DNA from: Cyanophora paradoxa | Taxonomy: Eukaryota > Glaucocystophyceae > Cyanophorales > Cyanophoraceae | DNA: 64,000 bases | Assembly: GCA_004431415.1 (NCBI GenBank) | Contig: QPMI01000507.1 | Location: 1 to 64,000 of the forward strand | Reading direction: 5' to 3' | Shown here: in pieces, positions 43,102 through 53,348 of the stretch | Position numbering within the stretch: position 1 is the first letter of the stretch | Layout of the letters: each line of letters opens with the position of its first letter | Position numbers and translations under genes: made by a program | Notes under the pieces: model-generated | Seen by the model: only the letters and a program-made list of their open reading frames with translations | Told to the model about the DNA's origin: nothing | The model's database searches: none

Positions 43102-45931
43102 ATGCCCGGCTCGCCGAGCAGCGATCGCGAGGAGGACGCTCAAGCTGCACGGGCGCCGCTGCTAGGCGGGCTCGGCAATGGCAAGGTGCGACCCGTGAGG
43201 GCCGTGACGCCGGCACCGCCGGCTGGCAGGCAGTGGCGCCGGCGTGCGGGAATGTAGCTCTAATTAGGTTGCTAGGCCGCTCGCTGCGCCTCGAGGGCCG
43301 TCGTGCGCTCGCGCGTCCGCGCTGCGTACGTAGACAAGCCCGGCGCGGTCTAGAGGGGACGTGCGGGCCAGCAGCGACGCTCGTGCGACGCTTCATGGAC
43401 CCAGCGTGAATTCTCTGGCGTCTAGTCCCCCGCGCCGGCCCGCGGCGCGCGCAGGCCGCCCGATGTCCCTTCGCGCTGACTGCTTCCGGCCGGGGCGCGG
43501 CGCGCGGCGCGCAGCGGAACAGCTTCGCGGTGTACCGGACGATGGGGGACGGTTCGGTGCGCGGGGGCGTGCTCTTCCTGAACGACGACATCCGCCTCTA
43601 CGCGCGCCGCTGGCTCGTCCTCGCCCTCTTCTCCCTCGCCGTGCGCCGGCCCAGAGCTGCCGCGGGCTCTCAAGCTCGGCTTGGCTTAGCCGGGGCCTTC
43701 GCCGCAGAGCGCGACGAACAACGTGATCAGCTTCCAGTACAGCCCCGTCGCCCACGCCGCGCGGGAGTTCTTCGACGTGCGCGTACCCCGCCCCCAACGC
43801 GATCCTGCGCCCCGCCCACGCCCTCCGTCGTACTCCCACCGCAGTGCTCCTCCGGCGGCGTGCACCTGCTCGTCCTGGGTACGCTGTCTTAACTTCGTGC
43901 TTTGTTTGCTCTCGTTGCCCGTGCCCGGCCGAGCACCCCGCCTCGCCGCACCCCCAGTTCACTTCGTGGCCTACATGGCGCTCTCGACGGTCGGCTCGTA
44001 CCTCGTGACGGCGGCGGGTCTGTACCCCGTGGTGTGCGGGGGCGCGCTGCTGCAGGCCGGCGGCGCCTGGATCCGCGTCTGGGGCTCGGGCTTCGAGCGG
44101 AGCCGGGCCGAGCGCTACGGGCTCGTGCTCCTCGGCCAGACCGTCGCGAGCGCCGCCGCGCCGGCCTTCGTCAACCCGCCCCCGCTCCTCTCCTCCCTCT
44201 GGTTCGACGAGCGCGGCCGCACGCTCGCCACCGCCGCCTCCGTGCAGGCAAACTTCATCGGTTCGCGTACCCCCCGCTTTTTCCCCGCCCTGTACCCCGC
44301 CAAGCGCGCGCGGAACGGCAGGCATCGCGCTCGCGTTCGTGCTGTCCCCGCACGTGGTTCGGTACCCCGGCGACATCCCCGTGCGCCGCGTACCCCCGGC
44401 CCCTCTTCCCCCGCCCCCCGATTCGAGTACCCCCCGACCAGGCGCTGGACTTTTACGTTGCCGTGTGGTCCTCCCTCCTCGCCGTCGCCACCCTCGCCTT
44501 CTTCGCCGAGCGGGTGCCGTACCCCCGCCTTGTCCCCCCCCCCTTCTTTTAACCTCCCGCCCCAGCCACCCTCGCCGCCGACCCTCCGCGCCGCCGTCGC
44601 TGAGGCCGACCCCGACCCGTGCGCGTACCCCCGCGCCGCTCTCTCCTCAGACTTGTGCCCCCGATTCCGATGCCCGCGACAGGCGCCCCAACCTGCGCGA
44701 GACCTTCAGGCAGTCCCTCGGCCTCTTCCGCAGCCCCGTTCGCGTCGGCATCGATTGTGTGCCCCGCCCTCCCTCACCCGCATCCCCCGCAGGCCTTCAG
44801 CCTGACTGTCGTCGCCTTCGCTGCCGCCGAGACCAGTGCGCTCCCCTCCTACCCCCCTCCCGGCCTCCCCTTTGCCCCCGAGCGACCCCGCCTCCGCAGT
44901 CTTCAACGTGGTGCCCATCTTCCTGAACCAGAGCCTCGTCCCCGAGGGCTTCTCCCCCCAGTTCGTCGGTCCGCCCCCGCCCCTCCATCCCCCCCCCTCG
45001 CTCCCCTCACCGTTCGCCTCTCGCCCGGGCCCAGGCTGGCTGGGGGCCGGCTTCATCGTGGCGGGCGGCGCGGGCGGCTTCCTGGGCGGCCTCGCCGTCG
45101 ACGCCACCGGCGCCCACAAGGCCCGCCCCGCCGCCCGCCCGCACCCTCGCCCCCGCTCGCGCCCGCCAGGGTCGCCATGAGACCGCTAGGAGACTCACGG
45201 CGCCCCCTCTTCTCTGCTTCGTCCCCCCGCTGAGGCTCCGCAGCTGGCGATGGTGGCGAGCCTGGCGGCGGCGGCGGCGGGGATGGGCTCCTTCGCGGCG
45301 GCGGCCGCCGGGGCGCGCCACCGCGCCGCCGTCGTCGCCGCCGTCCTCTCCGCTGGCTTCTTCCTCGGCCCCGTCCGCAGCGCCGCAGCGCCCCGCCTCG
45401 GGCTCCTGCCCCCGATCGATCGTCGGGCATGGCCAGGTGGAGCCGATCGGGGCGGAGCTGGGGTGCGAGGCGACGGCGCCGGCCCCGGAGGCGACCGTCT
45501 GCGCCCTCCAGAGCCTCCTGTGCGGCCCACCCCCCTCTCCGATGCGGGGGCGCGGGGTGCGAGGGGGCGTGCAGGGGCCAGGTCTGCTCGCTGCTCGCCG
45601 TGCCGGCGATGGAGGCGCTGCGGGACCCGCACACGGGCTCCATGCGCCTCCCCAACGCCGCCGCCGCCGCCGCCCTCGCCGCCGCCGCCCTCCTCTTCGC
45701 CCTCTACCGCCCCCGCGCCGCCCCGGCGGCGGCCTCCTCGTCGTCCCCCTCGCCCCCGACGCCGAGGCCGCCCCGGCGCTCGGCCCGGGCCCGCCCCCGC
45801 CCCCTCATGATCACCTGCCCGCGCCCCCGGGCACGCCGGCCGGCCCCGCGCCCGCGCCCGCGCGCTCGCAGCCGGCCGCGGCGCGCGGCCTCGAGAGGGC
45901 CATCTCCTACGCCGCCGCCGTCCACCGCTGA
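43102..45931 (+). CDS. Major facilitator transporter, SLC49 (FLVCR/DIRC2-like) family
   Basis: Exons 43102-43185, 43515-43640, 43708-43776, 43845-43878 and 43958-44260 join in phase; later exons follow to about 45931 (or 46001, as the last frame is uncertain). Exon 2 ends RRWLVLALFSLA, then NNVISFQYSPVAHAAREFF, then VHFVAYMALSTVGSYLVTAA. Next comes GALLQAGGAWIRVW, YGLVLLGQTVASAAAPAFVN and LSSLWFDERGRTLATAASVQ, then GIALAFVLSP. The order of helices and the NPP...LWF segment match the SLC49 family, whose animal members move choline, ethanolamine or haem. Later helices include GWLGAGFIVAGGAGGFLGG and LPNAAAAAALAAAALLFALY. The substrate here is unknown. Confidence 0.78.
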
Positions 45932-46001
45932 CGGGAAACGTGCACGTCGCTCGGACGGGAGGCAAATTGTGGCCGATCGCGCTGGCCTCGCTGAACGCTA
46001 G

Positions 46002-46853
46002 CTGCGGTTCGCCCCGCCGTAGTTTCTCAAAAACAAGTGAGCCGCGCCCCCGCTGCACGGGCACCGGTACCGACCGATGCCCTTCGAATTCATGGCTCCC
46101 AGAAAAATGTACATGTGCAAGAGACTCTGAGATCTAAAGGTTTAGCCTAGTAGAAGAAAACACTTGCGCATGCATGCATGCATACGCAGCAGACTTTGAC
46201 GGCCGGCTTCGATAGATCATCGGATCCGAACGTTGGGCCGAGCGCGGGCCGCGATCGGGCCGACGACGGACCCGGGATTCGATGATCAGGGGTAGGGGCA
46301 GCTGGTGTCAAATTACGCAGGTCCTGCCTGCTGCCAGGCTGCCAGGCTGCTCTAACTGCATCATGATGAGTTGCATTGTGAAGCACTGAAACTGCTGAAT
46401 AGTGGTCGATGATTGCATATGCTCCACATGTACACATGCATGATGCATTGGGTTTGGTATATCTTCCTCGAGTTTCTTGAATTTTGCCGTTGAGGTGCAC
46501 CGTGGCAGATACGCACAAGTCATGATCATCCCTTTCTCTTAGTGCTCTTCACGTGAAGTTGGCTCAAGCATTCACGTTTCCTCGGATCGATCCATATGCA
46601 TGCATATGGCACTCGATCGCAAACCTTGAAGCCTCGGAAGGCCATGACGCGTGGTCATGATCATCCATCATCCAGTTCCAATCTATTCGGGGTAGGACTC
46701 TCCGGGAGCTGATATCTATAGCTAGCTATCTGCTTAATTTTTATATGCTTGCAAGTTGGATACGGCCGCGGGCAGCTCGCCGGGGGGCGCGACTGGTGCA
46801 GCGTGGGGCGGGGCGGGGGTGCCGGGGGCCCGGGCGGCCGGGCGGGGGCGGGC
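46002..46853. other. Intergenic region, no gene seen
   Basis: AT-richer, with ATGCATGCATGC near 46168, TGATCATG words and no exon of coding character. It lies between the 3' ends of two convergent genes. Confidence 0.5.
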
Positions 46854-48389
46854 TCAGCTGGGGCGGCGCAGGACGATGGCGATCCAGCGCTGGAGGATGC
46901 GCTGCACGCCGGGGGGCCGGTAGTAGTGCTCCACCTCTGCCCCCGCCCCCGCCCCCGAGTCAGGCGTGGCGGGGCGGGGCGGGGGTGGAGGAGGCGGTGC
47001 GGGGCGGGGGCGGGGGTGCGGGGCCACCCTCGAGGCCGGCGTCGAGGGCGTAGGCGCGCCACTCCTCGTAGTCCATGAAGTTGCCGTACCTGCCCCGCCC
47101 CGCCCCGCCCCGCCTCACTGCCCCGGCGGGCGCGAGGAGCTCGGGGAGCGGGGGCCTCGGAAGGCGCACCGCTCGTCCTCGGGGCGCGGGCCCTCGAAGC
47201 CGTCGCCCCGCGGGTTCGACATGAAGAGCACGCCCCCGGGCCTGCGCGCACGGCTCGCGCGCCGCGACAAGGCCTCCGCGGCGGAAGGGGGGGGGGGGGG
47301 GGGGGAAGGGGGGGGAAAGGGGGGGAGGGGAGGGGCGGGGGCGGGAGGGTGGGTTGGGGGGGGGGGGATGTGTGGTTTATTTTCAAGTGGGGATGGCGGG
47401 GGTACAGCTTACTTGAGGGAGGCTCGCAGCTCGCGGAGGACGCGGGGAAGCTCGCGCCGGGGTACGTGGAAGAGGCTCGCGTTCGCAAAAATGCCTGCGA
47501 GGGGGTACTGTTGGTTCCTGCAATCGCTGGGGTACGAGCCGGGACGGGCGGTGAGGGGAATGGGGTACCGTCGAAGGTCGATTCGGGAAGCAGGGCGCTG
47601 AGCATATCCTGCGGACCGTTCGGAGGGTACCGCGAGTGAGCACGGGGGTACGGCGCACCTGGTGGAGAACCTTGGCCTTGGGGGCGATGTCGGCGGCCAT
47701 GCGAACGAACTCACGGGACCCCTCTGCAAGGAGCGTCGGGGGCAGAGGAGGCGATCCGACGGAATCAAGGGGGGTACGGGCGCACCGAGGCCGAAGACGG
47801 TGTGTCCCTGCTCGGAGAAGAACGCGAGGTCGCGCCCGGGGCCGCAGCCGTAGTCCAGGATCAGTGCGGGGCGGGTCGGTCAAGGCGCCGCACTCGGTCA
47901 TCCTGGAGCCTCGTGGGCGCGCGGGGCGGCGGAGGCGGCGACGGCCCAAGGATATCGAAGGGCGCCTCCCGGCCGCCGGCCGCAATCGCACGCAGCAGAG
48001 CATCGCGGTTCTGGCTCACGTCGTGGTCCTGCATGCCCCCGCGCCCCCGAGCATTTGTGAGCGACGCGCGGGGCGGGGCGGGGCGGGGCGGGGCGGGGCG
48101 GGCGAGACAAGCGGGCGCGGCCGACCTTCGTGCTCTCCCAAAACTCGTTCGCAAGGCCGTCGTAGTGCGCCAGCGTCCGCCTGCGCTCGGCGAAGAGGAG
48201 CGCTCAAACCAAATGAATGCGGCGCGCGCGCCGCGAAGCCGAAGAGCCCCGCTGCGTCGGCACGCACCTGCTCAGCTGCTGCAGCTCCTCGCTCGAGTAC
48301 TCCTTGGCCGGGAGCAGCGAGCCCTCCGCGTGCGGGCCGCTCCACTGCCGCTCGGTCTCCACGTCGAACCGCGGCCGGCGCGCCTCCAT
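46854..48389 (-). CDS. SAM-dependent methyltransferase (class I fold)
   Basis: The ATG at 48389 gives MEARRPRFDVETERQWSG. Further exons give FAERRRTLAHYDGLANEFWE, HDVSQNRDALLRAIAAGG, then ALILDYGCGPGRDLAFFSEQ, a clear SAM-binding motif I. VLHQ, DMLSALLPESTFDG and SLFHVPRRELPRVLRELRAS follow, then FMSNPRGDGFEGPRPEDERC and RYGNFMDYEEWRAYALDAG. The end is YYRPPGVQRILQRWIAIVLR. The layout fits small-molecule methyltransferases of the UbiE/Methyltransf_25 type; the substrate is unknown. The exon 1 to exon 2 join (48268 to about 48202) leaves a one-base phase problem I could not resolve. A long G-rich repeat of GGGGC units near 48070-48105 lies in an intron. Confidence 0.75.
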
Positions 48390-49023
48390 CTCGAAGCGCG
48401 GTACGGCGCGTCTGAGGCTGTTGACACGCGGGGAAGCCGACGTCGACGTGCACGGCGCACGAGAGCAAGCCCCTCGAGCCCGGGGCGGCGTCGCGTGCAC
48501 GTGCTGAGCCCGCCACGCTACGACGGGTCCGGTTGGCAGTGCAACGTAAGCCGAAACCCGCATGCTGCTCCGGCCGGCAGGCGCTGTTGTGAGGTGATAC
48601 CCCCACAACGTGAAGGACTCAGAAGGAGCTGAAGGAACGAGGGCAGCAGCGCTCGCGATACGCGCACCGATGAAGCGCGTAAACGCGTTTGCGCCTGCCG
48701 GAGCGGTGGGCGGCCTGCAGCTTGTCGCGCGGCCGCTCTCTAGCTGGGGCGCCCCGCGGCCGGGCCGGATATCGATCCTAGCAGGCCTGCGAACAGCTTC
48801 GAGCTTCCCGAGGCGAGATCGCGCTATTCGGCCAGCAAATCCCCTGAGGCTCGGCGTGTTGTCGGTTCGAGCTCCCGGCCGCTGGGCTGCGGCAGGAGCG
48901 CGTCGCGTGCCGCAGATCGGCGCGGTCACGTCGTGCGCCGCACACGCGTCGTCTCTCGGAGGTGCGGCATTCGCTCGGCGATCCTGAGCCTATGCGATCG
49001 CCGTTTATGGCGTACGCGTGCGC

Positions 49024-50282
49024 ATGCTGACGCTGCACGGCACGCAGCGTCGAGCGGCGTCGACGCAGGGCCTGCGTGGGGCGACCAGCGCGAGCGGGAG
49101 GCGCAGGCGGCGCCGCCCCCGAGGGCGGCGGGCGCCTGCCGGCCGATCGGGGGCCTGTCGGAGGTGGCGCACCTGTACCGCGGGTTCGTCGTGGACCTCT
49201 GGGGCTGCCTCCACGACGTGCGCGTGCTCCAGCTCGGTTCCCATAGCGTGCCCAGCACGCTGACGGACCGCGCAGGGCGTGAAGCCGTTCGAGACGGTGC
49301 CGGAGTGCCTGGCGCGCATGCGGGAGGACGGGCGGCAGCTCCTCTTCGTCTCCAACTCGACGCAGCCGCGGGAGAGCATCTCGCGGGTGCCCCGCGCCGC
49401 CCGCGCCTCCTCCCGGGGCGCCGCGTGAGAGGCGGGGCCCGGGCAGCACCTGGTGAAGATGGGCATCGTGGTGCCGCCGGAGGAGGTCCTCACCTCGGGC
49501 GACGTCGTGCGGGAGCAGCTCGCGCGCCCCGCGGACCCCGTCTTCCTCCAGAGCGCCCGCCGCGTCTTCCACCTCGCCCGCCCCGAGATGGGGCGCGGCG
49601 GGCGGGGGCACGGGATGGTGGAGGGGCCCCTGGCGGCCCCCGTCGAGCTCGTCGACAGCGTGGCGGATGCGACGCTCGTGCTCCTCTCCTACTTCGGGGA
49701 CGAGGACGAGGACCACGCCCCCGTCCTCGCCGCCCTCCAGGCCCGCCCCGCCGCCCCCGCGTCACACGCGAGCGAGCCTCCTCGCCGCCGCCCCTGACGC
49801 CGGGCGCAGGAGGCGCAGCGGCGGGGCCTGCCGGTGGTGTGCACGAACCCCGACCGGCTGAGCTACAACGGGGACAAGAAGCGCTTTCCCGCCGGCCACT
49901 ACGCGGCGCTGTACGAGCGGATGGGCGGCCGCGCGGTCTACTACGGGAAGCCGCACGCGCCCATCTACGCCGCCGCCCTCCGCCGCCTCCGCGCCCGCGG
50001 CGTCCCCGACCCCTCCGCCGTCCTCGCCGTCGGCGACAGGCCCGCCCGCCCGCCCGCCGCCTCGCCGGCACCGCGGCTCAGGCGGGAGCGCGCAGCCTGG
50101 AGACGGACGTGGCCGGGGGCGCGACGCAGGGCATGGCCGGGCTGCTGCTGGCGTGCGGGGTGCACCAGGACGTGCTGCGGCCGGCCCCCGACTTCTCCAC
50201 CTTCGACGCGGCGGCCGCGCGGCCCCTCTGCGAGCGCCACGGCGTCTGGCCCGAGTACCTCCTCCCCGTCCTCCGCTGGTGA
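49024..50282 (+). CDS. HAD-superfamily class IIA hydrolase-like protein
   Basis: YRGFVVDLWGCLHDG holds the nucleophile Asp in the DLWG form seen in the TIGR01459-type branch of HAD-IIA hydrolases. Next are QLLFVSNSTQPRESI (motif II), EEVLTSGDVVREQL, then GLPVVCTNPDRLSYNGDKK and YYGKPHAPIYAAAL (motif III Lys). PSAVLAVGDS joins LETDVAGGATQGMAGLLLACG across a 54-base GC-AG intron (50040-50093). The end VLPVLRW-type tail stops at 50282. It probably acts on a phosphorylated metabolite. The 5' end is uncertain: the frame is open upstream but no convincing in-frame ATG exon was fixed; 49024 is an ATG in another frame. Introns at 49741-49809 and 50040-50093 have GC donors. Confidence 0.78.
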
Positions 50283-50546
50283 CCCCGCTCCCGCCCCGGC
50301 TCCGGCTCCGTCCGGCCGCGCCCCGGCCCCGCCTCGGCCCCAGCCCCGCCAGCACGGCCCCCGACCCGCCCCCACTTCCGCCCCGCCCCCGCCCCCGCCC
50401 CCGCCCCCGGCCCCGCTGCAGCTGCGTCCCCGCTTCCGGCCAAGCCTCCACCCTCCGTCCTCCGTGCACGCTCTGCGCCTATCCTTTGAAACCTAATCTA
50501 GCAACTGCACTGCACCGCGCGGGGCGGGGGCCCCCGGGGGGCGCTC

Positions 50547-51382
50547 TCAGTGGCACTTGGCCTTGTCCTCGGGGGTGGGGCGCTCGAGGGTGACCCACTT
50601 GAAGCCGCCGGCCTTCAGCTTGCGCTTGCAGGAGCACTGCGAGTTCGTGAACCAGCCCGAGATCAGGCTCGCCGTCTGCGCGCCCAGCGTCGGTCGCCGC
50701 TCGGACCCGCGCGCCGGCCCCCGCGTTCGAAGGGGAGATCTAGAGGCGGCAGGGCGCACGCCGTGGAGCTTCTTGTCGATGCTGGGGAGCGCCGTCTTGA
50801 CGTCCTTCAGAAAGTCCGCGTCGCACTTGCAGTTCAGGTACTTCCCGCCCTGGTTCGCGTCGTAGCACCGGTCGTGCCTGCAGCGCGGGGCGTGCGGTCA
50901 GCGCGGCGAAGCGCTAGCTGCATACGGAAGGAGACGATGCGCTGGCTAGCTTTCTCTTGACGGGAGCGACGGGCGCGAGCTAGCCACGGAGGCACACTCT
51001 CCGGAAGTTTCGAGGCGGGCCACTCACTCCATGCACGCGCGGTCGAGTGCGTCGACGGGCTCCGTTTCGTAGGTGCCATCGCCGTGGTTCGGCCCGCACT
51101 GCGCGCGCGAGTCAGGCCCGCGGGCTGACAGGTCCGCCGCGCCGCCAGCTAAGCAACCGCCCCGCGCGCGGGGGCAGCTATCGCGCTCGTTGCGGCCAAC
51201 AGAAGATCCGCTACCGCTCTGATCGCTAGGGAGCTCCGCGGCGAGACGGCTAGCTATCGGGAGCTGTGTTCGCGCACGTAGTGACCGTGCAGCTTCATGG
51301 TGAACCCGCTGAAAGGGTTGTCATTCGCCGCGGCGAGCGAGAGCACCGCGAGGCCCAGGAGGAGAACCACGGCGGCGCGCAT
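50547..51382 (-). CDS. Secreted phospholipase A2, 140 residues
   Basis: Four exons join in phase: 51278-51382, 51028-51098, 50760-50877 and 50547-50675. Exon 1 is a signal peptide (MRAAVVLLLGLAVLSLAAAN). The mature part has YCGPNHGDG (calcium-binding loop) and PVDALDRACMEHDRCYD, with the catalytic His-Asp pair and the conserved Cys residues. Further Cys residues lie in YLNCKCDADF and NSQCSCKRK. This is the core of the secreted PLA2 fold, which cleaves the sn-2 acyl chain of phospholipids outside the cell. The length is typical of small secreted PLA2s. It may serve lipid turnover or signalling. It ends tail to tail with the HAD gene, about 260 bases away. Confidence 0.88.
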
Positions 51383-51646
51383 CACTTGCTTGAGGTAGGA
51401 CTACCCTGGCCCGGTGACCCCCCCCACCCCCGTCTATCTTTCGTTCGCACTCGAGCTCCTTCAGCATCGCGCCGGCGCCAGCGTCGCCTCGCGCACCCTC
51501 GAGCTCCGCTAGACCTGATATTATCTATAGCCGCTTCACTACCGACCCGTGCTAGCGGGCTCTCTAGATCGCGGCTAGCGCTCGTGCACGCGTACGTGCG
51601 AAGGCCGAAAAATTTCTAGTCGAATGGGGCCGGCCCGGCGGGTCGA
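51383..51646. other. Short spacer, no gene seen
   Basis: It separates the PLA2 start from the end of the kinase fragment. No exon recognised. Confidence 0.4.
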
Positions 51647-52990
51647 TCAGGCGCGGGTGCCAAGGAGGGCGAGGACGGCGGCGAAGTCGCTCCTCTTGAA
51701 CGGCTGCCGGCGCCCGTCAGCGCGATGGAGCCCTCGGAGGGGCTGCAGCTGCAGGCCCTAGGGGGCCGGGCCCTCAAGATCTAGATTTAAAGCTTCGTTT
51801 CCAGCCGCGGCCGCGACGCCCTGGAACTAGCACTAGATCTGGATCGGACCCGCCCGCGGCCGCCCTATATATATATAGCTAGGCGCAGGGCCCCGGCCCG
51901 GGCCCCGGGCGCCCCGCGCTCGCCTTGGAGATGTAGGCGCGCATCCCCGCCCGCGTGTGGGCCCCGCGCGCCCCGCGCTCGCCTTGGAGATGTAGGCGCG
52001 CATGCCGGCCCGCGTGCACTCCTCCTGCACGCCCCCGACCTGCCGCCCCGCCCCGCCCCGCTCAGCACTCGCGCGCCGCTAGCTGCAGCTCGCCGGGGCG
52101 GGCGGGGGCGGGCGCACGACGTCGGCGGTGACGGCGCAGACGAGGGGCGGCGGGCGCCCGATCGCCGCCGCGTGTGCCAGGATGCGCTGCGTCGCCTCGA
52201 TGCCGCCCATCACCGGCCTGGTCGCGATCGCCGGCCCCGCGCCCCGCCGGCGTCAGGCACGGGAGGAGAGCGCCGGGGAGGGGAGGGAGGGAGGGGGCTG
52301 ACATGTGGAGGTCCATGAAGACGAGGCGGGCGGCCGCCGGGTCCCGCCGGTACGCCTCCACCGCCTCCGCACCTGCCCGGGCCTCGGCGCCGGCGGGGCG
52401 GCGCGGGGCGGGCGGCGGAGGACCGTTGGAGTGGACGGCGACGGTGCGGCAGCCGAGCGCCGCGAGGAGCTTCGCGATCAGCTGCCGGCCCGTCAGCGCG
52501 GCCGCGCCGCCCCGCGCCGCCCCGAGCGGGCCGCCGCGGAGGCGCGGGGCACCTTCTGGTTGACGGCGTTGTCCTCCACGACGAAGACGCCGACGCCCTT
52601 GCCCTCGCACGCCGCCTCGGGGGCCGCCGCCGGCCCGCGGGGGCGGCGGCACCCGGCGGCTGCTCCTCCTCCGGGCGGGGAGGATGCGCGCGAGGGCGCG
52701 CCGCAGCTTGGCGAGGGTCAGCGGCTTGCGGCACCTGCGCCTTGGTCAGGGCGGGGCGGGGCGGCAGGGGGGCGGGGGCGCGCCATGTGGTCGGAGGGGC
52801 GGGGCGAGGCCTCCTCGCGTTCGCGCTCGGCGGCCCCGCCGGCGGCGGACCGGCCGCGGAGACGAGACGGACGGCGCCGTCGTCGCAGCTCGCGATTGCC
52901 GGGCCCGGCGGAGGCGCGGCGGGCGGCGGTGGCATGGGGCTCGCCGGATCCGGACGGGGCGTTTTTGCAGGCGCGGCGGGCGGCGGCGGG
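51647..52990 (-). pseudogene. 5'-truncated copy of the hybrid histidine kinase C-terminus (receiver domain)
   Basis: It closely matches 59323-60430 in the same orientation, including introns. The receiver segments are present: [11 protein letters not shown] (60100 equivalent), [30 protein letters not shown] with the phospho-acceptor Asp, and [20 protein letters not shown]. The end, [14 protein letters not shown], stops at 51647. Nothing upstream encodes the sensor or kinase domains, so it is a partial duplicate. Inside it, the sequence with GCTCGCCTTGGAGATG is tandemly duplicated with a 59-base period (51911 and 51970), which would break the frame of that exon. A stand-alone receiver gene is possible but less likely. 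Confidence 0.72.
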
Positions 52991-53348
52991 GCTCGCTATA
53001 CATGCGGGCGGAGGCGCGCGGCGAGCCCTTTTCTTTGTTAACGTTCAACCTCAGATAGATTCGAGTTTGAATCATTGCAATTTGCAAGTGAATATTGATT
53101 TATAATGATATAATGAGCAGCTGCAGGCCTAGGCCTAGGCCTGGACCTCGAGCTTCTCGGGGGCACTATAGCTAGGCTAGCGCTGCGCCGGGGCGGCGCG
53201 GCCGAGCCCAATTTCAACTGCCAGCTGCAGCCGGGCCTAGCAGATGGCCCGGGCGGCCATGGGAGGGAATCGAAGGGGGGGGGGGAGGGGGGAGGGGGAG
53301 GGGGGAGGGGAGGGGGAGGGGGGGGGAAGGGGGGAGGGAGCGGGGGCG

